A stretch of 64,000 bases of DNA from Ketobacter sp963922875 (GTDB taxonomy: Bacteria; Pseudomonadota; Gammaproteobacteria; Pseudomonadales; Ketobacteraceae), in contig CAWUJH010000005.1 of the NCBI GenBank assembly GCA_963922875.1, positions 310,001 through 374,000 on the forward strand, read 5' to 3'. The notes beneath the pieces were generated by a model that was not told where the DNA came from, did no database searches, and was given only the letters and a program-made list of their open reading frames with translations. The position numbers were made by a program, and so were the translations under genes. Below are positions 26,791 through 35,122 of the stretch, piece by piece. Every line of letters begins with the position of its first letter. Position 1 is the stretch's first letter.

Positions 26791-26818
26791 TTGCCAATTT
26801 TCCAGACTTTGGTATTAT
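26791..26818 (+). promoter_or_regulatory. Predicted sigma-70 promoter of rpmE
   Basis: TTGCCA (26791-26796), a 16-nt spacer and TATTAT (26813-26818) are each one mismatch from consensus. A start near 26825 would give an rpmE leader of about 110 nt. Inferred by eye only. Confidence 0.5.
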
Positions 26819-26934
26819 TCGCGCCCTTACGCGCTAATTTGTAGCTGTTTCGCGCAGACAGTTCACAACCCAGGATTGCGGTGCCTGGCAAGGGATCAGG
26901 TGGCGGCAGTCGTTATCAAAATAGGTGAAACACA

Positions 26935-27150
26935 ATGAAACAAGGTATCCACCCAGAATACAATGCTATTAAGGCTACGTGCACTTGTGGCAACGTGATT
27001 GAAACTCGTTCTACGTTTAAAGGCGATCTTCATTTAGACGTTTGTTCTGCATGTCATCCTTTCTATACCGGTCAACAGAAAGTTGTGGATACCGGCGGTA
27101 GAATTGATAAATTCAAGAAGCGTTTTGGCGCTGTTCGTCGCGCAAAATAA
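26935..27150 (+). CDS. rpmE: 50S ribosomal protein L31 (zinc-binding C+ form)
   Basis: 71-residue L31 with the zinc ligands Cys-x-Cys (CTCGN) and Cys-x-x-Cys (CSACHPF), so it is the C+ form that also acts as a zinc store. The HPFYTGQQKVVDTGGRIDKF stretch is diagnostic. It is preceded by a good promoter and followed at once by an intrinsic terminator at 27196-27225. Confidence 0.97.
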   Translation: MKQGIHPEYNAIKATCTCGNVIETRSTFKGDLHLDVCSACHPFYTGQQKVVDTGGRIDKFKKRFGAVRRAK

Positions 27151-27163
27151 ACGTCGCTTTATC

Positions 27164-28096
27164 ATGAAGCTCCAATTATTCATGATAAATTGGCGAAAAA
27201 AGGCTCCTTTGGGAGCCTTTTTTTTAAGTGCCTTCTGTTCTCCCGTTGCCTTATCACTCTGCGAGTTACCTAATACCACTCACGGGTTGAGCTCCCAGAC
27301 AGCGCTGGAGCAGCCAAAGGTAGAACAGGTAAAAGTAACTTCAGTTTATGATGGCGATACCTTAACACTTAGCGATGGACGTAGGGTTAGGTTAATAGGT
27401 GTTAATACTCCAGAGCTTCAGGGCCATGGGCTGCCTGCCCAGCCGTTGGCGCAAGAAGCACGAGATTATCTTGCTGGCTTCGTACTAGGGCGACCTGCTC
27501 AATTGGTGGTGGGTAAGCAGGCTAAAGACCATTATGGTCGAGTTCTAGGTCATATTTTCTCCACTAGAGGGGAAAATATGACCGCTATGTTGTTAATTAA
27601 GGGCTATGGTTTTCAGGTATTGATTCCGCCTAATGTTCAGTTCGAGGATTGCTACCGGCAGGCTGAGGCGAAGGCAATAACCAGCGCCGAAGGCGTTTGG
27701 GGTCACCCTTATTACAGAATCAAGGGTGCCACCGACGCTAACTTGGAGGGTGGCTACGTGCGTTTATTCGGGGCAGTAGAGCGAGTAACTGTTCTCAAGA
27801 AGGTCATTTGGGTTGATCTTCAAGGCGCAGTATCCCTTAAGCTGGAAGAGCGCTCCAGTAAGTACTTAGCGGGGCCTTTATTGGATGAATTGGTCGCACG
27901 ATCCAAGTCCAGGGACTACAGTGATTTTTGGTTAGAGACGGAGGGTTGGTTGTCAGACCGGACCCAATGGAAAGGAAATATGCCAGAGCTGGTTAAAAAG
28001 GGTCAGCGCAAGCGTTTTCAGCTTAAGGTATTCCATAGTGCAGATCTGAAGAGGGTTGATGTCGCCAGGGCTCAATCGCTTAATTTGGCCAAATAA
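27164..28096 (+). CDS. Secreted thermonuclease-like protein (SNase domain)
   Basis: Staphylococcal-nuclease-fold protein predicted to be exported. The core at about residues 55-165 holds VYDGDTLTLSDGRRVRLIGVNTPE, with the Asp/Arg/Glu arrangement of SNase, then ARDYL and KDHYGRVLGHIF. A C-terminal part of about 130 residues has no assignment. The start is placed at the ATG at 27164, giving a lysine/arginine-rich start and a hydrophobic stretch GAFFLSAFCSPVALS that resembles a signal peptide. An ATG at 27182 is an alternative. No good ribosome site precedes either. The same gene follows rpmE in Pseudomonas. The rpmE terminator is encoded within codons 11-21. Confidence 0.75.
   Translation: MKLQLFMINWRKKAPLGAFFLSAFCSPVALSLCELPNTTHGLSSQTALEQPKVEQVKVTSVYDGDTLTLSDGRRVRLIGVNTPELQGHGLPAQPLAQEARDYLAGFVLGRPAQLVVGKQAKDHYGRVLGHIFSTRGENMTAMLLIKGYGFQVLIPPNVQFEDCYRQAEAKAITSAEGVWGHPYYRIKGATDANLEGGYVRLFGAVERVTVLKKVIWVDLQGAVSLKLEERSSKYLAGPLLDELVARSKSRDYSDFWLETEGWLSDRTQWKGNMPELVKKGQRKRFQLKVFHSADLKRVDVARAQSLNLAK
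27196..27225 (+). terminator. Intrinsic terminator after rpmE, inside the next gene
   Basis: A-tract, GGCTCC stem (27202-27207), TTTG loop, GGAGCC (27212-27217) and an eight-T run. The A-tract pairs with the T-run, so it can act in both directions. It lies 45 nt after the rpmE stop and within the N-terminal codons of the nuclease gene. Confidence 0.85.
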
Positions 28097-28132
28097 TGTG
28101 AAGTGCGTTAATAAACAGTTGCGAAACTTTTA

Positions 28133-28161
28133 TTGAGTGACTTGACCTATTTCGCTATGCT
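28133..28161 (+). promoter_or_regulatory. Possible promoter of the malic enzyme gene
   Basis: TTGAGT (28133-28138), 17 nt, TATGCT (28156-28161), each four of six to consensus. A small CCCCT/AGGGG hairpin follows at about 28166-28182. Weak evidence. Confidence 0.3.
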
Positions 28162-28312
28162 ACATCCCCCTCAGAATAAGGGGTACAGAAACTAGACAAA
28201 ACCAGAAATTAGGGCCAAAAGTGGGACGTAGTCTAGTGTTGTTGGTTGAATTTTGTGTAGATTTCGATATCACGAATCAGTTACGCAAACCCATCATGGG
28301 AAGCTGAATAAT

Positions 28313-29581
28313 ATGTCACCAGATTTTAAACAAGCTGCATTGGATTATCACTCTAAGCCTCGGCCTGGCAAAGTGAGTGTCGAACTCACCAAGCCTACTG
28401 AAACGGCAAAGGACCTGGCACTGGCCTACAGCCCTGGTGTGGCGGAGCCTGTCCGTGAAATCGCTAAAGACCCCGAAGCAGCCTATTTGTACACCAACAA
28501 AGGAAATCTTGTGGCTGTTATCAGTGATGGTACGGCCATTTTGGGTCTAGGCAACCTTGGTAGCCTAGCGAGTAAACCCGTTATGGAGGGTAAGGGTGTC
28601 TTATTCAAGCGTTTTGCGGGTGTGGATGTATTTGATATCGAAGTAGATGCTGAAAGCCCAGAGGCTTTTATTGACACCGTTAAGCGGATATCGCGTACTT
28701 TTGGCGGTATCAATCTAGAGGATATTAAGGCGCCTGAGTGTTTCGAAATTGAGCGGGTCCTTATAGAGCAGTGCGATATTCCAATTTTCCACGATGATCA
28801 ACATGGAACGGCCATTATTGCGGCGGCTGGATTGGTTAACGCGCTGGAGATTCAAAATAAGAAAATAGAAGATATTTCTGTTGTTTGCGTTGGTGCCGGT
28901 GCGGCCGGGGTAGCAACTTTAAAGCTATTCATGGAGTTGGGTGCAAAGAAAGAAAACATTTACGTACTTGATCGGAATGGTGTTATTCATTCGGGGCGTA
29001 CCGATTTGAACCAATACAAGGCTGCGTTTGCCCATGTGACCGAAAAGCGTACTCTGGAAGATGCCTTGAACGGCGCGGATGTTTTTATCGGTGTGTCAGG
29101 GGCGAATTTGTTAACCCCAGAGATGCTCAGGTTAATGGCATCAAACCCAGTGGTGTTTGCGTTGGCTAATCCGGATCCAGAAATTCGGCCAGAAGTGGCT
29201 TATGAAACTCGAGACGATGTCATTGTAGCTACGGGGCGCAGTGACTATCCTAACCAGGTAAACAATGTACTTGGTTTTCCTTACATTTTTCGTGGAGCAC
29301 TGGACGTTCGAGCGACTCGGATCAATGAGGCAATGAAAATTGCTGCGGTACATGCTATCAGTCGGTTGGCTAAAGAGCCGGTTCCGCAAGTGGTAAGGGA
29401 TGCTTATGAGGGTGTGGAAATTTCGTTTGGTCGAGATTACATCATTCCTAAACCAACGGATCCACGTTTGTTAGGCGCTGTTTCATCCGCCGTAGCGCAA
29501 GCGGCTGTGGATACAGGTGTGGCGACTCGCCCATACCCTGCTCATTATCCTTTAGGGACTTTGGACGATATCAAGCTTTAA
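28313..29581 (+). CDS. maeB: NAD(P)-dependent malic enzyme (short form)
   Basis: Oxidative decarboxylation of malate to pyruvate. The N-terminal domain contains AYSPGVAEPV and SDGTAILGLGNLG, the metal/substrate region has FHDDQHGTAI, and the Rossmann motif is VVCVGAGAAGVATL. The first ATG in the frame is 60 nt upstream, but homologues begin at MSPDFKQAALDYH, so the ATG at 28313 is used. At 422 residues it lacks the phosphotransacetylase-like extension of E. coli MaeB and corresponds to the short enzyme that lies beside ponA in Pseudomonas. A strong terminator follows. Confidence 0.92.
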   Translation: MSPDFKQAALDYHSKPRPGKVSVELTKPTETAKDLALAYSPGVAEPVREIAKDPEAAYLYTNKGNLVAVISDGTAILGLGNLGSLASKPVMEGKGVLFKRFAGVDVFDIEVDAESPEAFIDTVKRISRTFGGINLEDIKAPECFEIERVLIEQCDIPIFHDDQHGTAIIAAAGLVNALEIQNKKIEDISVVCVGAGAAGVATLKLFMELGAKKENIYVLDRNGVIHSGRTDLNQYKAAFAHVTEKRTLEDALNGADVFIGVSGANLLTPEMLRLMASNPVVFALANPDPEIRPEVAYETRDDVIVATGRSDYPNQVNNVLGFPYIFRGALDVRATRINEAMKIAAVHAISRLAKEPVPQVVRDAYEGVEISFGRDYIIPKPTDPRLLGAVSSAVAQAAVDTGVATRPYPAHYPLGTLDDIKL

Positions 29582-29608
29582 CAGTTCTACCCTTGGTTAA
29601 AGTAAAAC

Positions 29609-29647
29609 AACGCCGGTGCTGTGAATAATAGCACCGGCGTTTTTTGT
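29609..29647 (+). terminator. Intrinsic terminator after malic enzyme
   Basis: AACGCCGGTGCT pairs with AGCACCGGCGTT around a 9-nt loop and is followed by a T-rich run. It may also serve the convergent mrcA gene, which ends at 29683. Confidence 0.9.
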
Positions 29648-29682
29648 TTTGAGAACCCGGTTTTTTCTAGAGTTCCCGCTTA

Positions 29683-32142
29683 TTAGAAAATCTGAGCTGG
29701 AGAGGCTTCGTCCTCCATATAGGGATCCGCAGGAGAGTTGTCGGTATCGTACTCAGGCACGTTTTCCTCTCTGAAATATTCGAAGATCCCTTTTGTTTGG
29801 CTCGCGTTAACTCGTTTTCCGGTATCAGGGTCGATGCGTACCGACACCACGCCATCAGGTACTTTTGCGGGGTGTTGGGGTGAATCCTGCAGCGCTACAC
29901 GCATGTAGTCTATCCAGATAGGCAATGCAGCCGTACCCCCAAATTCTCCTCTTCCGAGGTTTTGAGGTTGGTCAAATCCTGTCCATACTGAGGCCACCAC
30001 ATCGGAGTTAAACCCTGAGAACCAAGCATCCTTCTGGTCGTTAGTGGTTCCTGTTTTACCCGCCAGATCAGATCGGTTTAATACTTTTGCCCGGGTTCCG
30101 GTACCTCTTTTTATTACGTCTTGCATCATATTAGTGATCAGAAAATTGATTTTTGGATCTTGAACTCGAGGCGCATCGGGAGGGAATTGCTCCAATTGCG
30201 AGTTGGTTTGAGTTTGCAGTTCTTCTGGAAGCAGAGCTGTAATGGCCTTAACGTCATCGCGAAGCTTCTTGCAGCTTTCATTGCATGCCGCTACGGGATT
30301 GTTTTGGAATACAGTCTCACCATCGTTATTTTCGATGCGATCAATATACCAAGGGCTAATTTGATAGCCGCCGTTGGCGAGTACCGAATAGGCCGTTGCC
30401 ATTTCAAGGGGGGTAAACGCCGCACTGCCCAGCGCCAGAGAAAGGTTGTTGGGCAGCCTTGTAGGATCAAATCCAATGGTGGCCGCATAGTTTATCGCTC
30501 GTTTGACGCCAATTTGACGCAGAACTCGGATGGATACCAGATTGCGCGACATATAAAGTGCTTTACGAAGGCGGGTGGGTCCGAAGAAGCGTCCTCCTGA
30601 GTTTTCGGGTCGCCAGGTGCTTTCCAGGCCCTCATCGGCAAACACAACTGGCGCGTCATTAATGATAGTGGCGGGAGTCATTCCATATTCCAGAGCTGCA
30701 CTGTAGATAAAGGGTTTGAAGCTCGATCCTGCTTGGCGCGAACCTTGAGTCGCTCGGTTATATTTGCTGCTAGGAAAGTCGAAGCCGCCAACCAGTGCCA
30801 GAATCGCCCCATTGTTAGGGTCAAGTGAAGCCAGAGCGCTTTGAGCGATGGGCTTTTGTGCAAAAGACCACTGATTGTCTTCCCAAAACACCCGGATAAC
30901 ATGGCCTGGGGCTACGACATCGGCGGGTTTTTTAGGTGCTGGGCCGCGGTCGATATTGTCGATGTAGCGCCGTGCCCATTCCATAGTTTTAAAATCTACG
31001 CTAACCCGTTCACCGTTTTTGAGCAGTATGTCTATCTCTTTTTCAGTGACGCCAATGACTAATGCGGGTTCAAGAATTCCGATACTACGAAAGCGATTCA
31101 AGGCGTTGAGTGCCGCTTGCTCATCGATGGCATCTGGGTCGCTGGTTTGACGCGGGATTTCCATCTTGGCTTCTTCACCGCGATAGCCGTGGCGGCGGTC
31201 GTAATCGATGAGGCCGTGCTGAACAGCTAAGTTGGCCGCTTGTTGATTGCTCGATTTTAAGCTGGTGTAAACACTATAACCTTCGGTATAGGCCTCATTG
31301 CCGAAGCGAGCGACTAGATCGCGTCTTACCATTTCAGCAAAATACGATGCTTCCACTTCTACCGGGATGCCGTGAAGTTCTGCAGTAACCGGAGTGGCTA
31401 AAGCGTCATCCAGTTGTGCTTGGTCAATATAACCAAGTTCAAACATGCGCGTTAGGATCCAGTTGCGCCGGATGAGTGCTCTGTTGGGGTTGGTGATCGG
31501 GTTGAATGCCGAAGGAGCCTTGGGCAACCCGGCAAGCATTGCAATCTGAGCCAAAGACAACTCCTGAATGGTTTTGCCGTAATAAACTTGGGCCGCTGCT
31601 TGAATACCGTAGGCGCGATGACCAAGATAAATCTTATTGAGGTAAAGCTCTAAAATTTGATTTTTTGATAATTTGCGCTCCATATCCAGAGCAAGAAGTA
31701 TCTCATTGAATTTGCGCAAAAATGTTCTTTCCAGGGAGAGGAAGTAGTTTTTTGCAACCTGCATGGTTATGGTGCTTCCGCCGGTTTGAATGGAACCGGA
31801 AGTCACTAGCTCCAGAGCAGCACGGGTTAAGCCTTTAAAATCGACCCCATGATGCTTAAAGAATCGAGCATCTTCGGCAGCTAGTATTGCATTGATGAAG
31901 CTAGGTGGTACTTCATTATATTGAATGGGAGCACGTTTTTTCTCTCCAAATTCAGCAATTAGCTTGTTGTCACTGGAATAAATACGCAAAGGCGTCTGTA
32001 ATTGTATTTTAAGGATCTGTTCTACTGCAGGTAATTTAGGCCCCAGATATAACAGGGTGCCAGAGAAGATTATGGTACCTGCACTGATGGCGGCTAATAT
32101 CAGCCACAAGAAGAAGCGAATGATCGGAACAGTTTTCGGCAT
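29683..32142 (-). CDS. mrcA: Penicillin-binding protein 1A (bifunctional class A PBP)
   Basis: Peptidoglycan glycosyltransferase and transpeptidase. An N-terminal membrane anchor (about residues 8-33) is followed by the GT51 domain with catalytic E90 in AAEDARFFKHHG and the TMQVAKNYFLS and ERKLSKNQILELYLNKIYLG motifs. An OB-like insert follows, then the transpeptidase with S473-x-x-K476 (GSSFKPF), SRN in LYMSRNL and K696-T-G. 819 residues is typical. Divergent from pilM across about 210 nt, a pairing conserved in Pseudomonas (ponA-pilM). Confidence 0.95.
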   Translation of the reverse strand: MPKTVPIIRFFLWLILAAISAGTIIFSGTLLYLGPKLPAVEQILKIQLQTPLRIYSSDNKLIAEFGEKKRAPIQYNEVPPSFINAILAAEDARFFKHHGVDFKGLTRAALELVTSGSIQTGGSTITMQVAKNYFLSLERTFLRKFNEILLALDMERKLSKNQILELYLNKIYLGHRAYGIQAAAQVYYGKTIQELSLAQIAMLAGLPKAPSAFNPITNPNRALIRRNWILTRMFELGYIDQAQLDDALATPVTAELHGIPVEVEASYFAEMVRRDLVARFGNEAYTEGYSVYTSLKSSNQQAANLAVQHGLIDYDRRHGYRGEEAKMEIPRQTSDPDAIDEQAALNALNRFRSIGILEPALVIGVTEKEIDILLKNGERVSVDFKTMEWARRYIDNIDRGPAPKKPADVVAPGHVIRVFWEDNQWSFAQKPIAQSALASLDPNNGAILALVGGFDFPSSKYNRATQGSRQAGSSFKPFIYSAALEYGMTPATIINDAPVVFADEGLESTWRPENSGGRFFGPTRLRKALYMSRNLVSIRVLRQIGVKRAINYAATIGFDPTRLPNNLSLALGSAAFTPLEMATAYSVLANGGYQISPWYIDRIENNDGETVFQNNPVAACNESCKKLRDDVKAITALLPEELQTQTNSQLEQFPPDAPRVQDPKINFLITNMMQDVIKRGTGTRAKVLNRSDLAGKTGTTNDQKDAWFSGFNSDVVASVWTGFDQPQNLGRGEFGGTAALPIWIDYMRVALQDSPQHPAKVPDGVVSVRIDPDTGKRVNASQTKGIFEYFREENVPEYDTDNSPADPYMEDEASPAQIF

Positions 32143-32351
32143 ATTGTGGTTTATTACTTTTAAGGTGATGAAATGGCGTTGATAGTAATTTGTTCAGAGT
32201 GTGAATTATACGACTATTATAAGTTGGCGATCTAATTGCGCGTTCTTATTTTGTGGTATTTAATGTAAAAGGATACAAATTTTTCGTAAGTGTGCACAGT
32301 CGCACGGAAATTTATTTTTAATACTGAACCACTGAGACAGGATAGGAAGAT

Positions 32352-33416
32352 ATGTTGCCCTTCCTTAGAAATAAGGCGTCCGTAGCCAAGTTGGGAATCG
32401 ATATTAGCTCAACATCTGTAAAAATGCTTGAGCTGAGCCGTAATGGTGATCGCTATAAGGTTGAAGCCTATGCGGTGGAGCCCTTACCGGCGAATGCAGT
32501 GGTTGAAAAGAACATCAACGACGTAGAAGCCGTGGGCGAAGCTATTGCAAAGGTTGTTGCCCGAGCGCGTAGCAGCACTAAGAATGCGGCGGTGGCCGTG
32601 TCAGGCTCCTCTGTCATCACTAAAATAATAGAGATGGATGGGAAGCTGTCTGAAGATGATATGGAGACCCAAATCAAGGTTGAGGCTGACCAGTACATTC
32701 CTTACCCGTTAGATGAAGTCGCCATCGATTTCGAAGTGCAAGGCTTAGTGGAAGGCTCTGAAGATCAGGTGGAGGTTTTACTCGCGGCCTGCCGTAACGA
32801 AAATGTCGAATTAAGAGTCGATGTTCTGGAAGTGGCGGGTCTTATTGCCAAGGTGGTTGACGTTGAAGCCTACGCCATGGAGCGCGCTTTTGGTTTGGTG
32901 GCTGATCAGGTTGAAGGTGGTGAAGATCAAACGGTCGCTATTGTCGATATTGGATCAACCATGACAACGCTCAGCGTTCTGCATGATGGAAAAACTATCT
33001 ATACCCGAGAGCAGCTTTTCGGCGGTAAGCAGTTGACCGAAGAGGTTCAGCGCCGCTATGGCTTATCGTATGAAGAGGCTGGGTTGGCTAAGAAACAAGG
33101 TGGCCTTCCTGATGACTACGAGAACGAAGTTTTAGAGCCATTTAAAGAAGCTGTGGTTCAACAAGTCACTAGATCCTTGCAATTTTTCTTCTCTTCCAGC
33201 CAATACAATGACGTTGATCATATCCTGTTGGCAGGAGGAACGGCCTCCATTCAAGGGCTTGCAGAATTAGTTCAGGATAAGGTCGGTACGACAACCTCCA
33301 TAGCCAACCCCTTCGTTGATATGGCTTTGGCTTCGAAAGTGAATGCGTCTTTGTTGAGCGCCGATGCACCATCCTTGATGATTGCCTGTGGCTTGGCGTT
33401 GAGGAGTTTTGATTAA
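32352..33416 (+). CDS. pilM: Type IV pilus inner-membrane platform protein PilM
   Basis: Actin-like (FtsA/MreB fold) cytoplasmic ATP-binding protein that recruits PilN to the inner membrane. It starts with the GIDISSTSVKMLELS phosphate-1 loop; other nucleotide-binding segments include VAIVDIGSTMTTLSVL and ILLAGGTASIQGL. 354 residues is full length. AGGAAG precedes the ATG. Its stop overlaps the pilN ATG by one base (TAATG). Confidence 0.96.
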   Translation: MLPFLRNKASVAKLGIDISSTSVKMLELSRNGDRYKVEAYAVEPLPANAVVEKNINDVEAVGEAIAKVVARARSSTKNAAVAVSGSSVITKIIEMDGKLSEDDMETQIKVEADQYIPYPLDEVAIDFEVQGLVEGSEDQVEVLLAACRNENVELRVDVLEVAGLIAKVVDVEAYAMERAFGLVADQVEGGEDQTVAIVDIGSTMTTLSVLHDGKTIYTREQLFGGKQLTEEVQRRYGLSYEEAGLAKKQGGLPDDYENEVLEPFKEAVVQQVTRSLQFFFSSSQYNDVDHILLAGGTASIQGLAELVQDKVGTTTSIANPFVDMALASKVNASLLSADAPSLMIACGLALRSFD

Positions 33417-33976
33417 TGACAAAGATTAACCTGCTGCCTTGGCGAGAAGAACGGCGTCAAGAATTAAAGCGACAGTTTTTTATTACTTTAATCGGTGTAG
33501 TGCTAATAGGTGCTGGATCCGTCTATCTGGTTAATATGAGCGTCCAGTCCCAGATAGAGTTACAAAATAGCCGCAACCAGTTTGTCGTAAATGAAACCAA
33601 AAAACTTGAACAGCAGATCAAAGAGATCAGTGAGCTCAAGAAGAAGCGGGCTTCTCTGATTGACCGCATGAATGTTATTCAAAATCTTCAGGGTAACCGG
33701 CCTGCTGTTGTGAAGGTTTTTGATGAGCTCGTCAGAACCGTGCCGGATGGTGTGTACTATAAAAGCATTAAATCAGCGGGGGATGTGATTAGCATCGCCG
33801 GATTTGCCGAAACGAATAATCGAGTGTCCAATTTGATGCGTAATTTAGATGCATCTGAGCTTCTTACCGAGCCGAATTTATCGAAGGTGCAATCTGCGAA
33901 AGGGCAGAGTGCTGTAAACGAGTTTAATTTAACCGTTAAGCGCCAAGCACCTGCCACTAAAGATGACAAGGGCTGA
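33416..33976 (+). CDS. pilN: Type IV pilus assembly protein PilN
   Basis: Bitopic inner-membrane protein that pairs with PilO. The conserved N-terminal KINLLPWREERR peptide binds PilM; a transmembrane helix (about residues 21-43), a coiled coil and a ferredoxin-like periplasmic domain follow. 186 residues. Translationally coupled to pilM. Confidence 0.95.
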   Translation: MTKINLLPWREERRQELKRQFFITLIGVVLIGAGSVYLVNMSVQSQIELQNSRNQFVVNETKKLEQQIKEISELKKKRASLIDRMNVIQNLQGNRPAVVKVFDELVRTVPDGVYYKSIKSAGDVISIAGFAETNNRVSNLMRNLDASELLTEPNLSKVQSAKGQSAVNEFNLTVKRQAPATKDDKG

Positions 33977-33980
33977 TAGC

Positions 33981-34574
33981 ATGGATACCAAAGAATTCAT
34001 TGAATCGCTGAATAATTTAGACCCGGAGAATATAGGTTCTTGGCCCCTTCCTATTAAGTTATTTATTTGGGTGTTTGCCTGCGTGGTTGCTGGTTTTCTG
34101 GTGTTTCAATTTTTATTGTCCGACTCTCTTGCTGCGCTTGACAGCGCCAAAAGCAAGGAAACCACCTTAATGAAGTCCTACGAAGATAAAGCCTTTCAAG
34201 CGTCCAATTTGGAAGCTTACAAAGCTCAAATGCAGGATATGGAAAATACCTTTGGCGCACTTTTAAGGCAGCTGCCTAGTGATACAGAAGTTCCTGGTTT
34301 GTTGGAAGATATTTCTCATACGGGTTTAAGTGCCGGTTTGAGTTTCGAAAGTATTCAATTAGCTCCAGAGCAATCCAAAGAATTCTATGTAGAGCTTCCT
34401 ATCGATATCGTTGTTAAAGGGGGCTATCACTCATTCGGTTCGTTTGTGAGCGCAGTGGCGTCCTTACCTCGAATCGTGACCATGCATGATTACGAAATTA
34501 CTCAGAGCAACTCCCAAACGAAAGAGTTGACTATGAAAATTCGTGCTAAAACTTATCGCTATAAGGAAAACTAG
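33981..34574 (+). CDS. pilO: Type IV pilus assembly protein PilO
   Basis: Inner-membrane partner of PilN. A short cytoplasmic start, a transmembrane helix at about residues 22-45 (LPIKLFIWVFACVVAGFLVF), a coiled coil and a periplasmic ferredoxin-like fold with LPSDTEVPGLLEDI. An ATG at 33963 overlaps the pilN end, but the ATG at 33981 has AAGGG 8 nt ahead and gives the usual PilO length. Confidence 0.94.
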   Translation: MDTKEFIESLNNLDPENIGSWPLPIKLFIWVFACVVAGFLVFQFLLSDSLAALDSAKSKETTLMKSYEDKAFQASNLEAYKAQMQDMENTFGALLRQLPSDTEVPGLLEDISHTGLSAGLSFESIQLAPEQSKEFYVELPIDIVVKGGYHSFGSFVSAVASLPRIVTMHDYEITQSNSQTKELTMKIRAKTYRYKEN

Positions 34575-34576
34575 TC

Positions 34577-35107
34577 ATGAAAAGCGTGAGTTTTTTTATG
34601 GTTGTCGCCTTACTGTTAGCACTTCAGGGTTGTGGCGGGGATCGTCAGTTTAAAGACTTGGCGGCTAAAATGGAAGATATTAAAAGTCGTCCCAAAGGGC
34701 GTATAGAGCCGCCTCCTGAATTTCAAGTGTACAAAGCCTTTTCATACAGTGCTGCAGTACTACGCAGTCCGTTTGAGCAGCCAGTGGACGTGGAGCTGGC
34801 ATCCATACCGCAAAGGCAGAGTGACGTAGTGCCTGACGAAACACGGCCCAAAGAGGTTTTGGAACATTTTAGTATCGACTCTTTGGCCATGGTGGGCACT
34901 TTGCGGAGACCGGGAAAAACATTGTTTGCCCTGGTCAGAGATCCCGAGGCTGGTTTACATCGGGTTTCTGAAGGGAATTATATAGGGCGAAATTTTGGCA
35001 AAGTGACGGTAATTACCCAAAATAAGATCGACGTCATTGAGATCGTATCAGATGGCCAGGGTGGATGGGTTGAGCGACCACGTACCATTGTGTTGCGTGA
35101 TGAATAG
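34577..35107 (+). CDS. pilP: Type IV pilus lipoprotein PilP
   Basis: Inner-membrane lipoprotein linking PilNO to the PilQ secretin. The signal peptide ends in the lipobox LQGC (Cys19). The unstructured proline-rich stretch is followed by the PilP domain (DSLAMVGTLRRPGKTLFALV, then GNYIGRNFGKV). It starts 2 nt after pilO. Confidence 0.95.
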   Translation: MKSVSFFMVVALLLALQGCGGDRQFKDLAAKMEDIKSRPKGRIEPPPEFQVYKAFSYSAAVLRSPFEQPVDVELASIPQRQSDVVPDETRPKEVLEHFSIDSLAMVGTLRRPGKTLFALVRDPEAGLHRVSEGNYIGRNFGKVTVITQNKIDVIEIVSDGQGGWVERPRTIVLRDE

Positions 35108-35122
35108 CGTGGGAGACGATGC

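Noticed and set aside
30121..30600. Long plus-strand open frame inside mrcA
   Set aside because: It is antisense to the transpeptidase domain of a complete PBP1a gene and shows no family features.
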